Position numbers and translations under genes: made by a program
Notes under the pieces: generated by a model
Databases searched by the model: none
What the model saw: the letters and a program-made list of their open reading frames with translations, nothing else
What the model was told of the DNA's origin: nothing
Assembly (NCBI RefSeq): GCF_964275005.1
Contig: NC_092701.1
Coordinates: 34,779,520 to 34,843,519 of the forward strand
Direction of reading: 5' to 3'
DNA length: 64,000 bases
Source of the DNA: Diadema setosum
Taxonomy: Eukaryota > Echinodermata > Echinoidea > Diadematoida > Diadematidae
In this document: positions 38,215 to 50,276 of the stretch, piece by piece
Position numbering within the stretch: the first letter of the stretch is position 1
Layout of the letters: each line of letters begins with the position of its first letter

Positions 38215-39290
38215 TCAGAATGATGGACACACGATTTAGGAAATCTTCACATTGAGTTCGGTTCTAATTGTATAAATTTCGGGTCATTCGTGAGGGAACC
38301 TTCAACCATCGTACGACCACCGATGAATTTTCTCAGATTCCGGTATCAACTTCATGAGCGGCGGCATGATCTTTGGCAAGTTCCAAAATACCCCTAAGAT
38401 CTAACGAAAGTTCATTTCAATAATAAAGATTCGCATTTTCGTGTAACCTTCTAGTGTAGTTCTGGGGCCCGTTTCATAAAACTTGTCATCAATGACAAGT
38501 TGTCATAGATGTGACAAGCTACTGAAATCCTTGCATCTGATTGGCTGAGAGCAAATTTGTCATAGAAATGTGGCAGTTGTCACTGATAACAAGTTTTATG
38601 AAACGGGCCCCAGGTGTCATCGTGTGACCTACTGTAGGCATCGTATTTGCTTCGGCCATTGATTGGCTTTTTAACAGGTTCGGGGCTAACTTCGTGCGAA
38701 ATTGAAAATTCCATATTAGTATGCCATCTTATTCGGGACAGTGTGACGTCATCTTTATACAGGAGTCACGCTCTCCTGAAATTGAGCAAAGATGGACACA
38801 CGCTGAAGGAAATTGTCAAATTCGGCTCTGATCGTACAAACATCGGGCCATTCGTGAGAGCATCTTAATCCATGCATTGAATGACCACCATTGAATGACC
38901 GGTGGAAGATCTCAGGCTCCGACAGCAACTTCGTGATCGGTGCCAAATTCTGTTCGGCATGAAAAAAAAAAAAAAAGTTCCGAAGACATTACGAAGGTTC
39001 ATTGAATCTTTGTTTTGAATTCGTGTGTCCATTTCGTCATTCGGAAGCCCATCGTTTACTCAATACGACGTCGTGTAGTCATCGTATGGCTTTTGTATGT
39101 CCTTCAGGTAAATATCTTTTAAAACATTTACATCTTCGTGTGGCCTACAAAGGCATCGGACTTGCTTTATCTGTCGATTAGCTGTTGAACAAGTTCTGGC
39201 CAACGTGAAAATTTCATATTTCATATGGCCATCTTATGTTAAATTCGTGACAGTATGTGACGGCAGCATTATTCGCATGATTCTTGCAGT
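38215..39290 (+). repeat. Diverged direct repeats
   Basis: The segment at about 38215-38392 matches about 38780-38953 (shared GATGGACACACG, GGGNCATTCGTGAG and a following GACCACC). The segment at about 38621-38765 matches about 39137-39290 (shared GGCATCG, TTGATTGGCT/TCGATTAGCT, ATGCCATCTTAT/GGCCATCTTAT). Identity looks like 65-75 percent by eye. A 152-bp foldback is inserted in the first copy. Confidence 0.6.
38462..38613. mobile_element. Foldback (MITE-like) element, 152 bp
   Basis: The left end CTGGGGCCCGTTTCATAAAA is the perfect reverse complement of the right end at 38594-38613; the arms continue with ACTTGT. The middle carries GACAAGTTGTC-type repeats. It interrupts one copy of a diverged direct repeat. 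Confidence 0.88.
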
Positions 39291-42200
39291 TGGAGAAGCC
39301 TGGGCTTAATGAAAATGGAAAAGAACCAGGTCCAAATAAGTAGATCTTACCTTTGCGTAGCTATAATTCCACTGCTTCATCCAATCTCTACTCTCACGAT
39401 TCGATGATCAGGTCAATCCAGTCTGTTCCAGACAAACTCCTTGATGATGACCAATTTTGCCTCCTATTCCATTCACTTCTTGACCTACACTATGGCCATG
39501 TCACTTTGCTGGGAGGATTGCAATCCTATCCCTTTTTACAAAAAGAAGAAGACAAAAAATTGAGCAGACTTTGTTATTGCTCATGTGTGTATGATTTGAC
39601 TATAAATGAAATCCTTGAATTGAACTTCAGCCCGTCGAAAACTAAATAGATGGGAAAATGAAATAAGCCGTCGTTGAATAACGACGGAATGTCGAGGTTA
39701 GACGAAAGCTAATTATCTCGTCTCCTTCAGTAGAACCTCTTGCTTCCCAATATGCCACCTTACACAAATTGGGAACTGGTCGACTTCTTGGGATATCCCC
39801 AGTTTTGAATATTCCAAAGATTCAGAGGTACCACAGTTGCAGCTTTCACATAGTGCCTTCAGACGTGTCGGTCTAGGGTAGCGCTATAGAAGACAACAGG
39901 CTAGAAAACGTTATTTCTCAATCGAGTAGGCACTCACTCGTTGATCTGATGCCGGAGCATATGCAGCAAACTGTAGGCCAACCCACCTCCTCGGTTCGCT
40001 CGAATCATTCTCAAATACGTTTTGTAAACAGTTGCCCATGTGTACCATCGAAAAACTGAACAATAACCATGCGGAATGATACTGAATAGAAGTACAAGGG
40101 TGGAAGATTACAAGAGTTTGTTAGCTTACCAATTCTTCATTTTCCACATATTTGCACGTTCCCACGAACCATATCGAATGGATTTTTATTTCAATGAAGT
40201 CAGATTAAAAAACCGTAACGAATCAGCACAGCAAGAGCTTCGAAGAAAGGAAGAGACAGTCAGTCTTGAACAGAAATTCAAAGTAGTCCATTAAACAAGT
40301 TTTGTTTATGTTTTGTTCTTGGACTATTTGACCATATAAACAGTTATGATAGTACACATCTAATTAATTTGCTCCCCCCCCCCCACACACACACACTTCC
40401 TTTATAAGTGTGATAAGAATTCTCCTTCTCACATTATACTGCCGTCTTTGCCTTATTTGTCACATGGGATTTGAAACGCACTTTTGTTTGACTCGAGTGA
40501 TACCAATCACCCCCCCCCCTTCTTAAACATTAAACAAAGTTTAAACATTTTTATCACACAATATAAAAGATTAGAATATCATCGTCATCATCTTCAGTTT
40601 CCTATATTTGAATCATTTATAAATATCGTTCTGCCATTCTAACGTTTGATATTGTTTTAGAGCTGCCATTTGAGAGGGCGTGACAACTTTGTGAAGGATG
40701 TTCGTCTAATCTCTCTGCATCATGGTCGATTCCTCATACAACCTTGAAGAAAATTCTTTTGTGCTGTTATGTTTATCGGTCAATATATGCTAATGTATAC
40801 ATACTGATGGGATGGTCTCTTAAAAAAATGTTCGCGTCTCCTTCCTTCCCTATTCATTGTGGGGCTGTATAGTCATTTGCAAGCGCGCATGTACGCTTGT
40901 CTGAGTATAAATTAAGTTGTACAAATGATAGATGTAACATCTTCCTTTCTTAGCAGGTGTAGCACGTGGCCCGGTTTGTAGTGATTTCTTGTGCTCTGCT
41001 GTATTTCCTGGGGGTATTTCATATGTCGAATTGTTGTTGTTGTTATTGTTTGTGGTGATGGTGGTGGATGGTGGATGGTGGGTGGTGGGGGTGATGGTAT
41101 TGTTATTTTCCTTCGCTATCATTTTATGCCGAAAGTGTAATCAGTACCTCATAGTGGGATAGTGGGTAGGGTTTGCTACTCGGGATTTTTATTAATATTA
41201 TTACCATATTCGTTATGATCTCATTCCTTGTCTATATCCGAACTCCGTGAACTGAAGACAAGAAGGATTTATCTGGACCCGTTGTTAAGCCGTTGCCCCT
41301 CTCCCCGTGCACTAAGAGGAGGAGTATATATAGAAGCTTAATATTGGGCTTTTAGGCATTTGCATACATTCTGAGCGGTATTTTGATACGTTTGTCCCGA
41401 GGAGATTAAAGAATGTTTCATGTATGAATGCCGCATCCCATTCCTTGGCTCCTTTTGTATAGCACAGCATTAACCTTATATACTCTAATAAGTCACTCTT
41501 ATTTTGCCCGTTCCTCCAGAAATCATTGTTCCTCGCCCGTTCCTCCAAATCTGTATAACAACAGAGAGACTGCTCACACGAAAGCTGAACAGCGGTCGTT
41601 GAAAAAAGGGATGGCCTTTCAGTAAAACACTCACAGCTGTCACCGTGAATATGAGCAGACCCGGTATATACCATCATCCTAATACCTGCAACCTGAGCGC
41701 ATCACTGTCGCGTCCACGGTAAGGTTCATGTTTGATTGTGCTATATAACATTATGGTCTTGCATTACACATCTTAAAAGACACTCTATGACCATCATGGT
41801 TTTACGACAACAGTTAAAAGATATGAAACCAAAGTCCAGCATACATGTGATAAATGACAACAATTTCTCCCGATTCGTGGCCTTGGTAATTGATGTTCAC
41901 CTTTCCACTTTTTTTTTCAGTCATAGAAGGAACAATTTATAAGCAGTCGTGCCTTGCCATTAAATCTGTAATAAATGGGAACGAAATCTGTCTATTCATG
42001 GCCAAATTTACGAGTCAAATATACCTAAATCTATACAGCAAAGTAGAAGAAACTGCCATTAAAATTTACTATCCAGAAACGGCATACAAGACATATATTT
42101 CCTCATTAACCTCGTCCTGAATATTTTACTAAAATAAACGTACCATGGCTTTTGAACCTCAGGCCTTTCCTGTAATTCTGAGCCATACTTTGATAGGCTA

Positions 42201-42587
42201 ATGACAGGGTTCCATTAACCCCTGACCTTCCACATTGATTACCTGTCCATAGGTTTGCGTGTGAAATTTGTGCACATTTGGTTCATTGTCATAGAAGAGG
42301 TTAAGGGTAACGCTTGTATGCCATTTACGCTAATTTAAATAACTTCGATGACGACAAAAAGTCATTAATCGCTTTTTTTTCCATCTCACATCTATCTGTA
42401 TTGAAGTTATCACGTCAAGTTGATCTTAGATTTCCTACGCAGTTGTCAGTATTCTACCAGCTCATTGTGCCCATTTTTTTTTTTTTTCATTTTGTATTTC
42501 GGCCCTTTCCTCTAGTTCTTGTCAATCAAATCATCGTCGAGATGCCTCCAAGACAGTGCCGAATGCATCAGTCGAAATAATAATGTT

Positions 42588-42947
42588 TGTTTGTTTGTTC
42601 ATTCCCATCTGAGAAGATGGTTGGATAGCCCATATTCAGCTACGTTTAGCTGGTCTTCCATGGGGTCCAGTTGGATGTGAGTTGCGGGACCACTTCACCG
42701 GGTTAAACACCCTGCTCTTTGCGATGAATGAATGAAGCGGGATCTTTTACGTGCATGAGTTGTTACTCCCTCACACACGGGACCTCCATTTTATGTCCTA
42801 TCCGAGGGACAGAGTGTTTTTGCCTCTTGCTAGAGGGGACGGTATGCTTACACACAACATTGCTCAGTCCAGACTCGGGTTCGAACCCGGGCCGCGTGAT
42901 CGTGAGGCAGACGTGCTACCGACTGAGCCAACTCACCGCCCTGTCTC
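42588..42947 (-). mobile_element. tRNA-derived SINE with 11-bp TSD
   Basis: Reading the minus strand, the head is tRNA-like: GGCGGTGAGTTGGCTCAGT holds the A box and GGTTCGAACCCG the B box. A conserved-looking body with GTTTAACCCGGTGAAGTGG follows, then an ACAAACAAACA tail. Perfect direct repeats ATAATAATGTT flank it (42577-42587 and 42948-42958). The body resembles widespread invertebrate SINEs; the exact family was not assigned. Confidence 0.85.
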
Positions 42948-43021
42948 ATAATAATGTTGAATAATAATGTCTCATAAACCCAGGGAAGCCTCTTCAGTGT
43001 TGCCACTGCTCTAAGAGAGGG

Positions 43022-43192
43022 CCTTGCCATTATTATAAACCCTAGCGTTGCCAGGTACGCATTTATACACCTGGATCGAGAGGGACATAGTGGGTAAAAA
43101 CACCTTGTCCAAGGACGTAAGCACTGAGCTGGAATCGAACTCGGGTCCTTCTATCGGGAGTCGGGAGTCGTATCCGCTATGCCACAGCGCCC
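43022..43192 (-). mobile_element. Second tRNA-derived SINE, shorter
   Basis: On the minus strand it begins GGCGCTGTGGCATAGCGG, has the B-box-like GAGTTCGATTCC and the body CTTGGACAAGGTGTTTTTAC, then CTCGATCCAGGTGTATAAA. Its family differs from the neighbouring SINE. The 3' end and target-site duplication are unclear, so the tail boundary is approximate. Confidence 0.65.
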
Positions 43193-43320
43193 CACATCCT
43201 CAAAACTTCACATCATCCAAGCTTTACAATTCTATCGCAAGGTCTTGTTACCTTTCGACTTTCAACTTCCCTCTATCCCCCTCTCGTCTGGCCCCAGGTA
43301 CAACCACAGGCATGTTGATA

Positions 43321-43509
43321 CAGTCGACTCCCGTTACATTGAAATCCTTGAGACCGGCAGTTTTCTTTCGTTATATCGAAATTTCGTTGTGACCGAAAAA
43401 AAAACCCCAAAAACAATTATAGATATAGAGCTGATAATTTTTTGGCTTACTCAGTACGTTGTAACCGTGAGTTCGTTAAAACCGTGTTCGTTATAGTGTG
43501 AGTGCACTG
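43321..43509. mobile_element. Mariner/Tc1-like MITE with TA duplication
   Basis: Ends CAGTCGACTCCCGTTA and, in reverse complement, CAGTGCACTCACACTATAAC are flanked by TA on both sides (43319-43320 and 43510-43511). Internal motifs TCGTTATATCGAAATTTCGTT and TTCGTTATAG point inward. It is 189 bp and non-coding. Confidence 0.75.
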
Positions 43510-44161
43510 TATTTTTCAGCCTTGATCATTAAGGCATTACGTCGTCTGTTGCTGAATTGTAAGGACCAAATGAACCACGAATTAGTTTCAACAAGTTGAT
43601 TTTCTTGTTCCGTCGGCATTCTGTTTGTACATGAAGTCATTGGCATTTTAAGTCACAGGCAGTCAGAGGGTTAACGTTGCCACTTTGCTTCACGTGCAAT
43701 TATGGAAGTTAAAGAGGATGTCATCTGAAATAGTTTCCTGTACACAGTTGACTCAAAAGCATGCGGGCGTTGTTGCTGGACAGGTGTACTTGTTATCTTT
43801 ATGACTGCAATGGCGTGTCCTTAAAGCTGTGTATGTTCAAATAGAATTAATAATGCAGTAAATAAATCACATTTTACGGGCAATTCAATCTGCATGTGCG
43901 CTCTGAGTTGTTGCTGTTGTTATGTTGTTGTTGGTTCGACTAAAATATTCTGTGCTATATAATAAGCAACATTTAAGGGCAGCATTATTTAGTAGGATCG
44001 ACGATTCGTTTAAGAAAGACACGTCAAAGAGACATCTAACCTCATTAGCCACAGGACATTGTTTAATTTCACGCGAGTTGCGTTTTAAGGATAACGGCTG
44101 TTCCCCCCTCATGTCATTGTGGACATCGCGTTCTACTTGATCAAGTCAATGTGGAGTAGAG

Positions 44162-47100
44162 ATGTTGGTTCAGTCTCCCAGGCGTTGGTTGATCGTGGCA
44201 GCGGCTTTCTTTGTGCTTTTCCTAGACGAAGGAACCAACAAATCATATGGACTCCTCCTGGAGGATGTTACCCGCAATTTCCAGGCGTCCACGAGCTTCG
44301 TGGGGTTTGTCTTCGGAATGTCTCAGGGTCTAGCTTACATCTTATGTGAGTGTGACGTCATCATCAAAGTGCTTCTGAAGTCCTCCAAGTGCAGTGTATG
44401 ATGATGATCCCCAAAAATCTAAACATAAGAGTATCTTGTAGCAGCATCTTTTAGATCCCGTTATTTTATGTCCCGAGCATAAATCGGTGATGTTCGTTAT
44501 TCCGAAGGTTCGTTAATCCGAAAAAAACCGTTATTCTAAAACACAAAAATTCTCTATTCCTATATAGATGTTCGTTATTCATAAAAGAAAAGGGGTTCGT
44601 GTTTCTGACAGTTCGTTAATCCGAAATATAGCATATAAAGGTTCGTTATTCCGAATGTTCGTTCGAAAATGAATAGAAGGTGCATGTTATACTAACAACC
44701 TTCGGAATTACGAACCTCATTTCGTTCTCTGATGAGCGAACCCTCGTAATCTTTTTTCACTTTAGGATTAACCTTCGGAATAATGAATTGTAACCATATT
44801 GAATGAGAGCCGCGCCCACACCTCAGTCCGCTTTCCATCAAACAATAATTAAGAACAGATGCCAATCGTAGGTTTTAGTCATTCCATTTTGTTCTTGAGA
44901 CTATCTTTGAAAAGTTCGTTGATCGTCAACAATTTGTTGACAGAATTGTTGGCTTGCTTTAAAATCAACTGACCAGAAAGAAATATCGTCAATATCGTCT
45001 AAAACAAAACAATGCCCAATGACTACACCAGGCGATGCCATTGAAAGTAAACACAAAATTACTTTCAGGGAAATAACCATCAAGGGTAAAACATTTCTTA
45101 ATGGAACATTGAGTGAGAAAGAGGTGGCTTATTTCGCCTGGAGTGCTCAGCTGTCAAAATAATCAAAACCCTTTTTCTTTCTTTTTTTAGTCTGTTGTTG
45201 TTGTTGTTGTTGTTGAAATTTGAAGTGAATTGATTAATTGAAATGAATAAAGTACGTAATTTTTGTAGAGGAAATCCTTGTCACAAAGTATGTCATAATG
45301 TTGGAGCGTGGGCTGAGGATTGACAAAAAAAAAGTTTTTAGATATTTTTGCTGAAGTTTTATTTTTGTTGTTGTTGTTGTTGTTATTGGGTAAATGATTA
45401 TGCATGATATTGTGGCGACTCGCAGTAGGTCTGTCACAATTGAGGTTTGATTGATCACATCAACGGTAAGCTGTCCCTCTCTGGTCTCTTCTTTTCATCT
45501 TATGTGTAATATAACCAACGTAGACGAAATCCTCATCATACATAATATAATATATGCATACGTACATATAACCATTGATATTGTGAGCGCGTGAGTATCG
45601 CGAGTAAGTTGCGATTAAAAGCTTCCCACGATTGGCTATGATACACTACATTTGAGTTGTTCGACTCAAATTAAAGGAATTAACAGATTTAATTAGAATA
45701 ACCTATTGTGTCTGTTTTGCTACATGGGACGTGTATACGTTTGATCACGAGAATCTGCACCCATTACGCCTGCGGCTTCCTTGTTCTTTTTGCATTCAAG
45801 CTCCGGTCAACTCGCCGCTGTCGCGGTTGTTCTCAGTACGGCAGCTTGCCATGGCGGGGGCGCTTCTCGGGAGTACAGGGGTCATCCTTGCTTCCTTCGC
45901 AATCAACGTCTCTCATTTCGCCGGGGGCTTACTTACGTTCGGTAGGTGACATTCAAAGAAACACACACTTTAAACATTTTACGTGCATGCATAGAACTTA
46001 TTTAGCCAGAGAATTTTTGGTCACACAGTTGATATCGTTGTTTGTCAATAGGGTCATTTTCTTCCAAATTTATTACACCTATTCTCAATATTACAAAGTC
46101 CAGCTACGCCAGTGCTGCACAGAAGACATTGCAATATTTATATATTAAGAATATAATGAAAGACTCATCGACAAATTATATTTCATCGTTTATTTCGACA
46201 TAAAGAAAATAATATAACATTAAGTTACATCCATTGAAGATTATAGTATCGAATATTTTCTGGCAGGTGTCATTGGAAATGCATGTTATAGCAAAATCAG
46301 CCCGTCCTTAACGGCCCTTAAGCTGATTTTTACCGTTGATTTTTACCGTTTCATGAATCTTGTCATATATATATTTAGCGTTATAGTGTTTATTTTCATG
46401 TTTCTTTTTTTCCTTTCTTTGTTTCCTTGTCATATAGGGATAGGTTACACCACAGTGATCCTGACTGCTAACACCTGTCCCGCCGAGTATTTTCCAGATT
46501 CCTTTAAGGTCGCTTCTGGCATTCTGATTACCGGCTCTGGAGTGGGCACCATGGTCCTACCCATCATAACGGAAGAAGTCCGTGAAGCGTACGGATGGCG
46601 GGCATCCTTTCTGCTTCTCGGAGGCTTGAATCTTCATTCAATGGTGTATGGTGCTCTAGTGAAGCCACGAAAACTGCGCGCAACGACATCCTTGAATGCG
46701 AGTCAAGACAGAGCTCGGCGTGCTGATGACAGTACAGAAGAGCGTGACAGCGATTCTGTTCAACACGGAAACAGAAGCTTCGTGTTAAGTCAGCAGGGAG
46801 GAGTAATAAACGCAGGCCATGACGATGGTGGCGAGGTAATAAACGAAGGATCCACGGAGTCAGGTCGTTTCGAGAGTGATGCGGAAAATCCTCGTAGGGC
46901 AGAGTCCAACTCCAGTGTCTCTAATTTGTCAAACTCTCCACAAGGAGAACGAGAAGAAACATCCCACCGTAGACCGACGAGGTCCTCCAGCTGCGGTGGT
47001 ATCCTCGGCATCATCGACTTGTATCTGTACCGCGACTATCCGGTCGAATTCGGCTGTTTCTCCGTGACGGTAATGCTGTATTCCTTCATCCACGTCACGT

Positions 47101-48820
47101 GGGCACTGTTTCTCATTCCGAACGCGGAGACGAAAGGATTCGACTCGGCCATGGCAGTGTACTTGGCAACAGTTGGTGGTGCATGTAACACAGCCGGTCG
47201 CTTCTTATCTGGCATCATCTCTTCTAGACAATGTATGAAAGATCACGTGTTCTTTTTTCTTGTGTGCGTCATATCAGGTCTTGCTTTTGGCCTGAACTAC
47301 GTCACAATAAAATACGAGGTTCTTGCAGTACTGGCTGGTGTCAACGGTCTCGCCGATGGCATGAAAACGGCAATGATCAACATCATAGTGAAAGGCATGA
47401 TACCAAAAGATCGTTTCCAGACCGCCATGTCCATCATATTCTTCGTGGGCGGGTGTGCTTCGCCTGTCAGTGGTTATCTAGGCGGTAGGAAAATCTGAAA
47501 TACTTACAGTCTTCAATGGGCATTTCCACTTCATGTTCATAAATATGTCATCAAGGTAGTCTGACAAGATAGAATAGAACAGCAGAAAATGCACTACAGC
47601 CGAATATATAAGATTAAGGATTTTTTATGTTTCCGCAGACACTGATATCGCTGACATTCCACAAAACCAAAAAGGATGAGACGTTAATGCTAAAAGCGCT
47701 TTTTTAATAGAACAACATGCACCAGATGCTTCAAAGGGGTTCCGGCATTAATCTCCTTAACATATGCATGTATGTTTACACACATTGCCTTTGTTTTTAT
47801 TGTGTACATAATGTACCTTTGATTTATTATGTGCCGAATAAATTGAATTAGATCGAATTGAATTGAATTAAATTGAATTGAACTGAAATTCTTGGTGCAA
47901 ATATCGTTTTTGTTGATGCTCTGACTGCTGGAAACATTGTCCTTATTAAAGAAAAATCATTGCTAGATAGCTTTAATCTGAGAGAGTGGTTCATCAATTT
48001 TGAATTGAATTTCCAAAAAAAAAAAGAGCTTTTGAATCATTTATTTTGAAAGACGGTCTGAGACTTACGAGGCAATCACATCCTTGACTCAGTAAATTTG
48101 GATTGCAATGTTATAACTGATTTCACGCCTTCAAGATATTGGTAAAAAATTAGAATTGTCACTTTCTCATTTCGTTTAGATGATTTTCATTAAAGAAGCA
48201 TTACTTGATTTTATTTTGTAAACTGTAATTGGTCTCCTTATTCAGACACGGCAAAGATCAATTATGAGGATATGCACGTACTATACACGCAGGAAAGACT
48301 GTCGTAACTGTGTAGGCCTATATCATTAGTGAATCACAAATCAAATCTCGTTCTGATATTTCCATGACATATTATCTTAATCATCAGAGTGAGTTCATTC
48401 AATCACTATATTATTTCTCAAAACCGTACTCTACTCTCAATGTCAATAAGTATGATCAGTTTGACATGAATCCAAAATACATTAGTTTGTTTTTGCAGCA
48501 TTTTTTTTACAATATGCTCAGTCATACTGTGTGATAGTTTCCGTCCAAACGCTGCAACGTTGCAGAACAGTCAAAGTAAACCACTTGTCACCTTGATCGT
48601 TGATATGTTAGTGAGTTAAAAAGTTACAAGCTGGGTTTTTTTCTCTCTCTCCTGCTTCTCTTACGAATATCTAGGCGCCATCTACGATGCTACGCAGTCT
48701 TATGACGTCACCTTCTGTATTCTCGGGGCAGCTGAGGTTCTGTCGGGGCTGTTCATTTTGCTTCCATTGGCGATTGGAAAGAGATGCTATAGGCAATGGG
48801 CAAGCAGTGTGGGCAAGTGA
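44162..48820 (+). CDS. SLC16 / monocarboxylate-transporter-like MFS protein
   Basis: Predicted plasma-membrane solute carrier of the major facilitator superfamily. Four exons join in phase (all introns phase 1): 44162-44345, 45801-45941, 46438-47484, 48675-48820 (TGA), giving 505 residues. TM1 starts in RRWLIVAAAFFVLFLDEG and continues to SYGLLLEDVTRNF, which matches the MCT TM1 to loop region although the usual Asp-Gly-Gly-Trp-Gly-Trp is diverged. EYFPDSFKVASGILITGSG corresponds to the MCT block YF-x-x-R-x-x-A-x-G, and YGWRASFLLLGGLNLHSMVYGA to the end of TM6. A long hydrophilic Ser/Glu/Arg-rich cytoplasmic loop (about residues 186-285) separates the two six-helix halves, as in SLC16. The second half runs from CFSVTVMLYSFIHVTWALFLI to the final helix in exon 4. 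Substrate is unknown; many MCT-like paralogs are orphans. It reads away from the aminotransferase gene. Reading through the exon 3 donor would give a shorter protein ending GGRKI. Confidence 0.87.
44492..44788. repeat. Inverted/direct repeat cluster of TTCGTTATTCCGAA
   Basis: TTCGTTATTCCGAAGGTTCG-type units repeat in direct orientation in the left half and as CCTTCGGAATTACGAACC in the right half. It lies in the first intron of the transporter gene and resembles a decayed foldback element about 300 bp long. Confidence 0.7.
47837..47842 (+). terminator. Possible alternative poly(A) signal inside the last transporter intron
   Basis: AATAAA sits 353 bases after the exon 3 donor (47485). If used, exon 3 would be retained to an in-frame stop at 47498 and the product would lack the last helix. 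The signal also overlaps the start of an AATTG-rich microsatellite, so it may be chance. Confidence 0.25.
47837..47886. repeat. AATTG-rich microsatellite
   Basis: Repeated GAATT/AATTG units lie in the last intron of the transporter gene. Confidence 0.85.
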
Positions 48821-50032
48821 GGTAATGCGCCCCCACTCCTCACGCATTCTTGAGTGACGCTCCAGGATTTCCATATTAGCTGTACTACCAGATGCATTCC
48901 TTGTCAGTTAAAGAGTCGCAATGACGTCATCCTCACAGCTTGTGCGAAGTAAAGACTGTAATATGAAATCATCAAGTTTTTATGCATCTTGTGGTTGTTT
49001 TTGGTGGTGTTTTTTCTTCGTTTTATCTCGACGCGTAATTGAAATATTTTGAAAGCAATGTATATGATTGTACCGGTAGTCAAATTGTTTGTCTTGTTAC
49101 CGTAATTTGTCATATAAGCAATGAACAATCGCGAGAAAGAATGTATATTCAATTTCATGTCATTTTTGTAGATTCCATTTATTACTTTTTTTTACATTAC
49201 ACGTAATTTATATTTCTCATTTGATAAGATGCCCTGTAACACATCGCTTCATGTATGTAAAATGAGTAACAGAGATAAAATAATGCATTAACCAATCGCT
49301 GAGAATGGTTATTGTAGGTCTATATCGGAATATCTTGATATCGATGTTAGAGTCTGAATTTTTGAACTTCAAAATATTTTGTTCTAACCGATGAAAGATG
49401 AACTATGCGACATTCTGAAAAAAACAACTGTATGAATGATTGCTGAAAATGAAGTCCAGAAAGAGAGAACGGAGAACACTATTCATCATTTGCTGAATAA
49501 GAGAGACGTTGATAGTCTGCCATCGAGAAATGCGAAGTCTCTTAATTTGTAATTTGGAAAAGACATGCATGATTCTAGGGATGGTATGATTACTTTTGAT
49601 GGTTCTAAATGAATACCACAATTCTTGATAAAAGATGTACATTTGGGCATTAATCCATCAGTCGAGTGTAAATCCTGTGTAGCTTGCTCTCAGAATAGCT
49701 TCAAGTAGGTTTTGGTTTCAGCCGTGGCCCAGTTCAGCTCAAGACGAGTTTTGGAAACTGTCATTCAGGACTGGTTTGGAAAAGATGTAGTCAGACCATA
49801 CCACTGGTTCCTTTATAGCTATATGTGTGACAGTGGCAGAGAAGTAAGGGTTTCGGAGCTTCCAATGGAGACTGATTTGGTGATAAGATGTGCGATTATT
49901 TCTTGGCTCCCTGGTGATAACATACTTTGACTGCAGCCAATGAAATCTAGAAATAATCTTGAATAGCCTTATCATACGAGACGACTATCATTTTCTCTGA
50001 TCAAGTCCCTCACTGTTATAGTTCATGAACAA

Positions 50033-50276
50033 CCCTACTGGAAAGAACACAGTGTCCCACAATGTGTACACAATGTATTCACATAGTCGACTATGTGAAA
50101 ACACTCGAATTTAACAGTGTGAAGATGATTTCACACTGTGGTTTGGTTTTCACAGAGTGTTCACATGATAATACTTTGTTTCACACTGTGAATTGATGAC
50201 TCACATTGTGTTCACACTGCATGTATTTAATATTGTGTTTCTCTCACTGTGGGACACTCTGTTCTTTCCAGCAGGG
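50033..50276. mobile_element. Foldback (MITE-like) element, 244 bp
   Basis: The left end CCCTACTGGAAAGAACACAG pairs with the right end CTGTTCTTTCCAGCAGGG, and GTGTCCCACA pairs with TGTGGGACAC. The interior is a string of TTCACACTGTG and CACAGTGTGAA units. No coding capacity. Confidence 0.85.

Larger units (their letters stand above)
33996..42576. other. Non-coding region upstream of the aminotransferase gene
   Basis: This stretch holds a TA microsatellite, GTT and TATTG microsatellites, two foldbacks (36153-36321, 38462-38613) and diverged direct repeats (38215-39290). No spliced gene could be built. Open frames of up to 121 codons have no family resemblance. Confidence 0.65.

Noticed and set aside
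41312..41677. 121-codon minus-strand frame
   Set aside because: No recognisable domain, no flanking splice sites that link to other exons, AT-rich codon use.
42867..42940. Functional tRNA gene on the minus strand
   Set aside because: A and B boxes are good, but the sequence continues into a SINE body with tail and target-site duplication, so it is the SINE head.
49712..49930. 72-codon plus-strand frame after a TTTCAG
   Set aside because: Not similar to anything I recognise and isolated in intergenic DNA; chance is likely.
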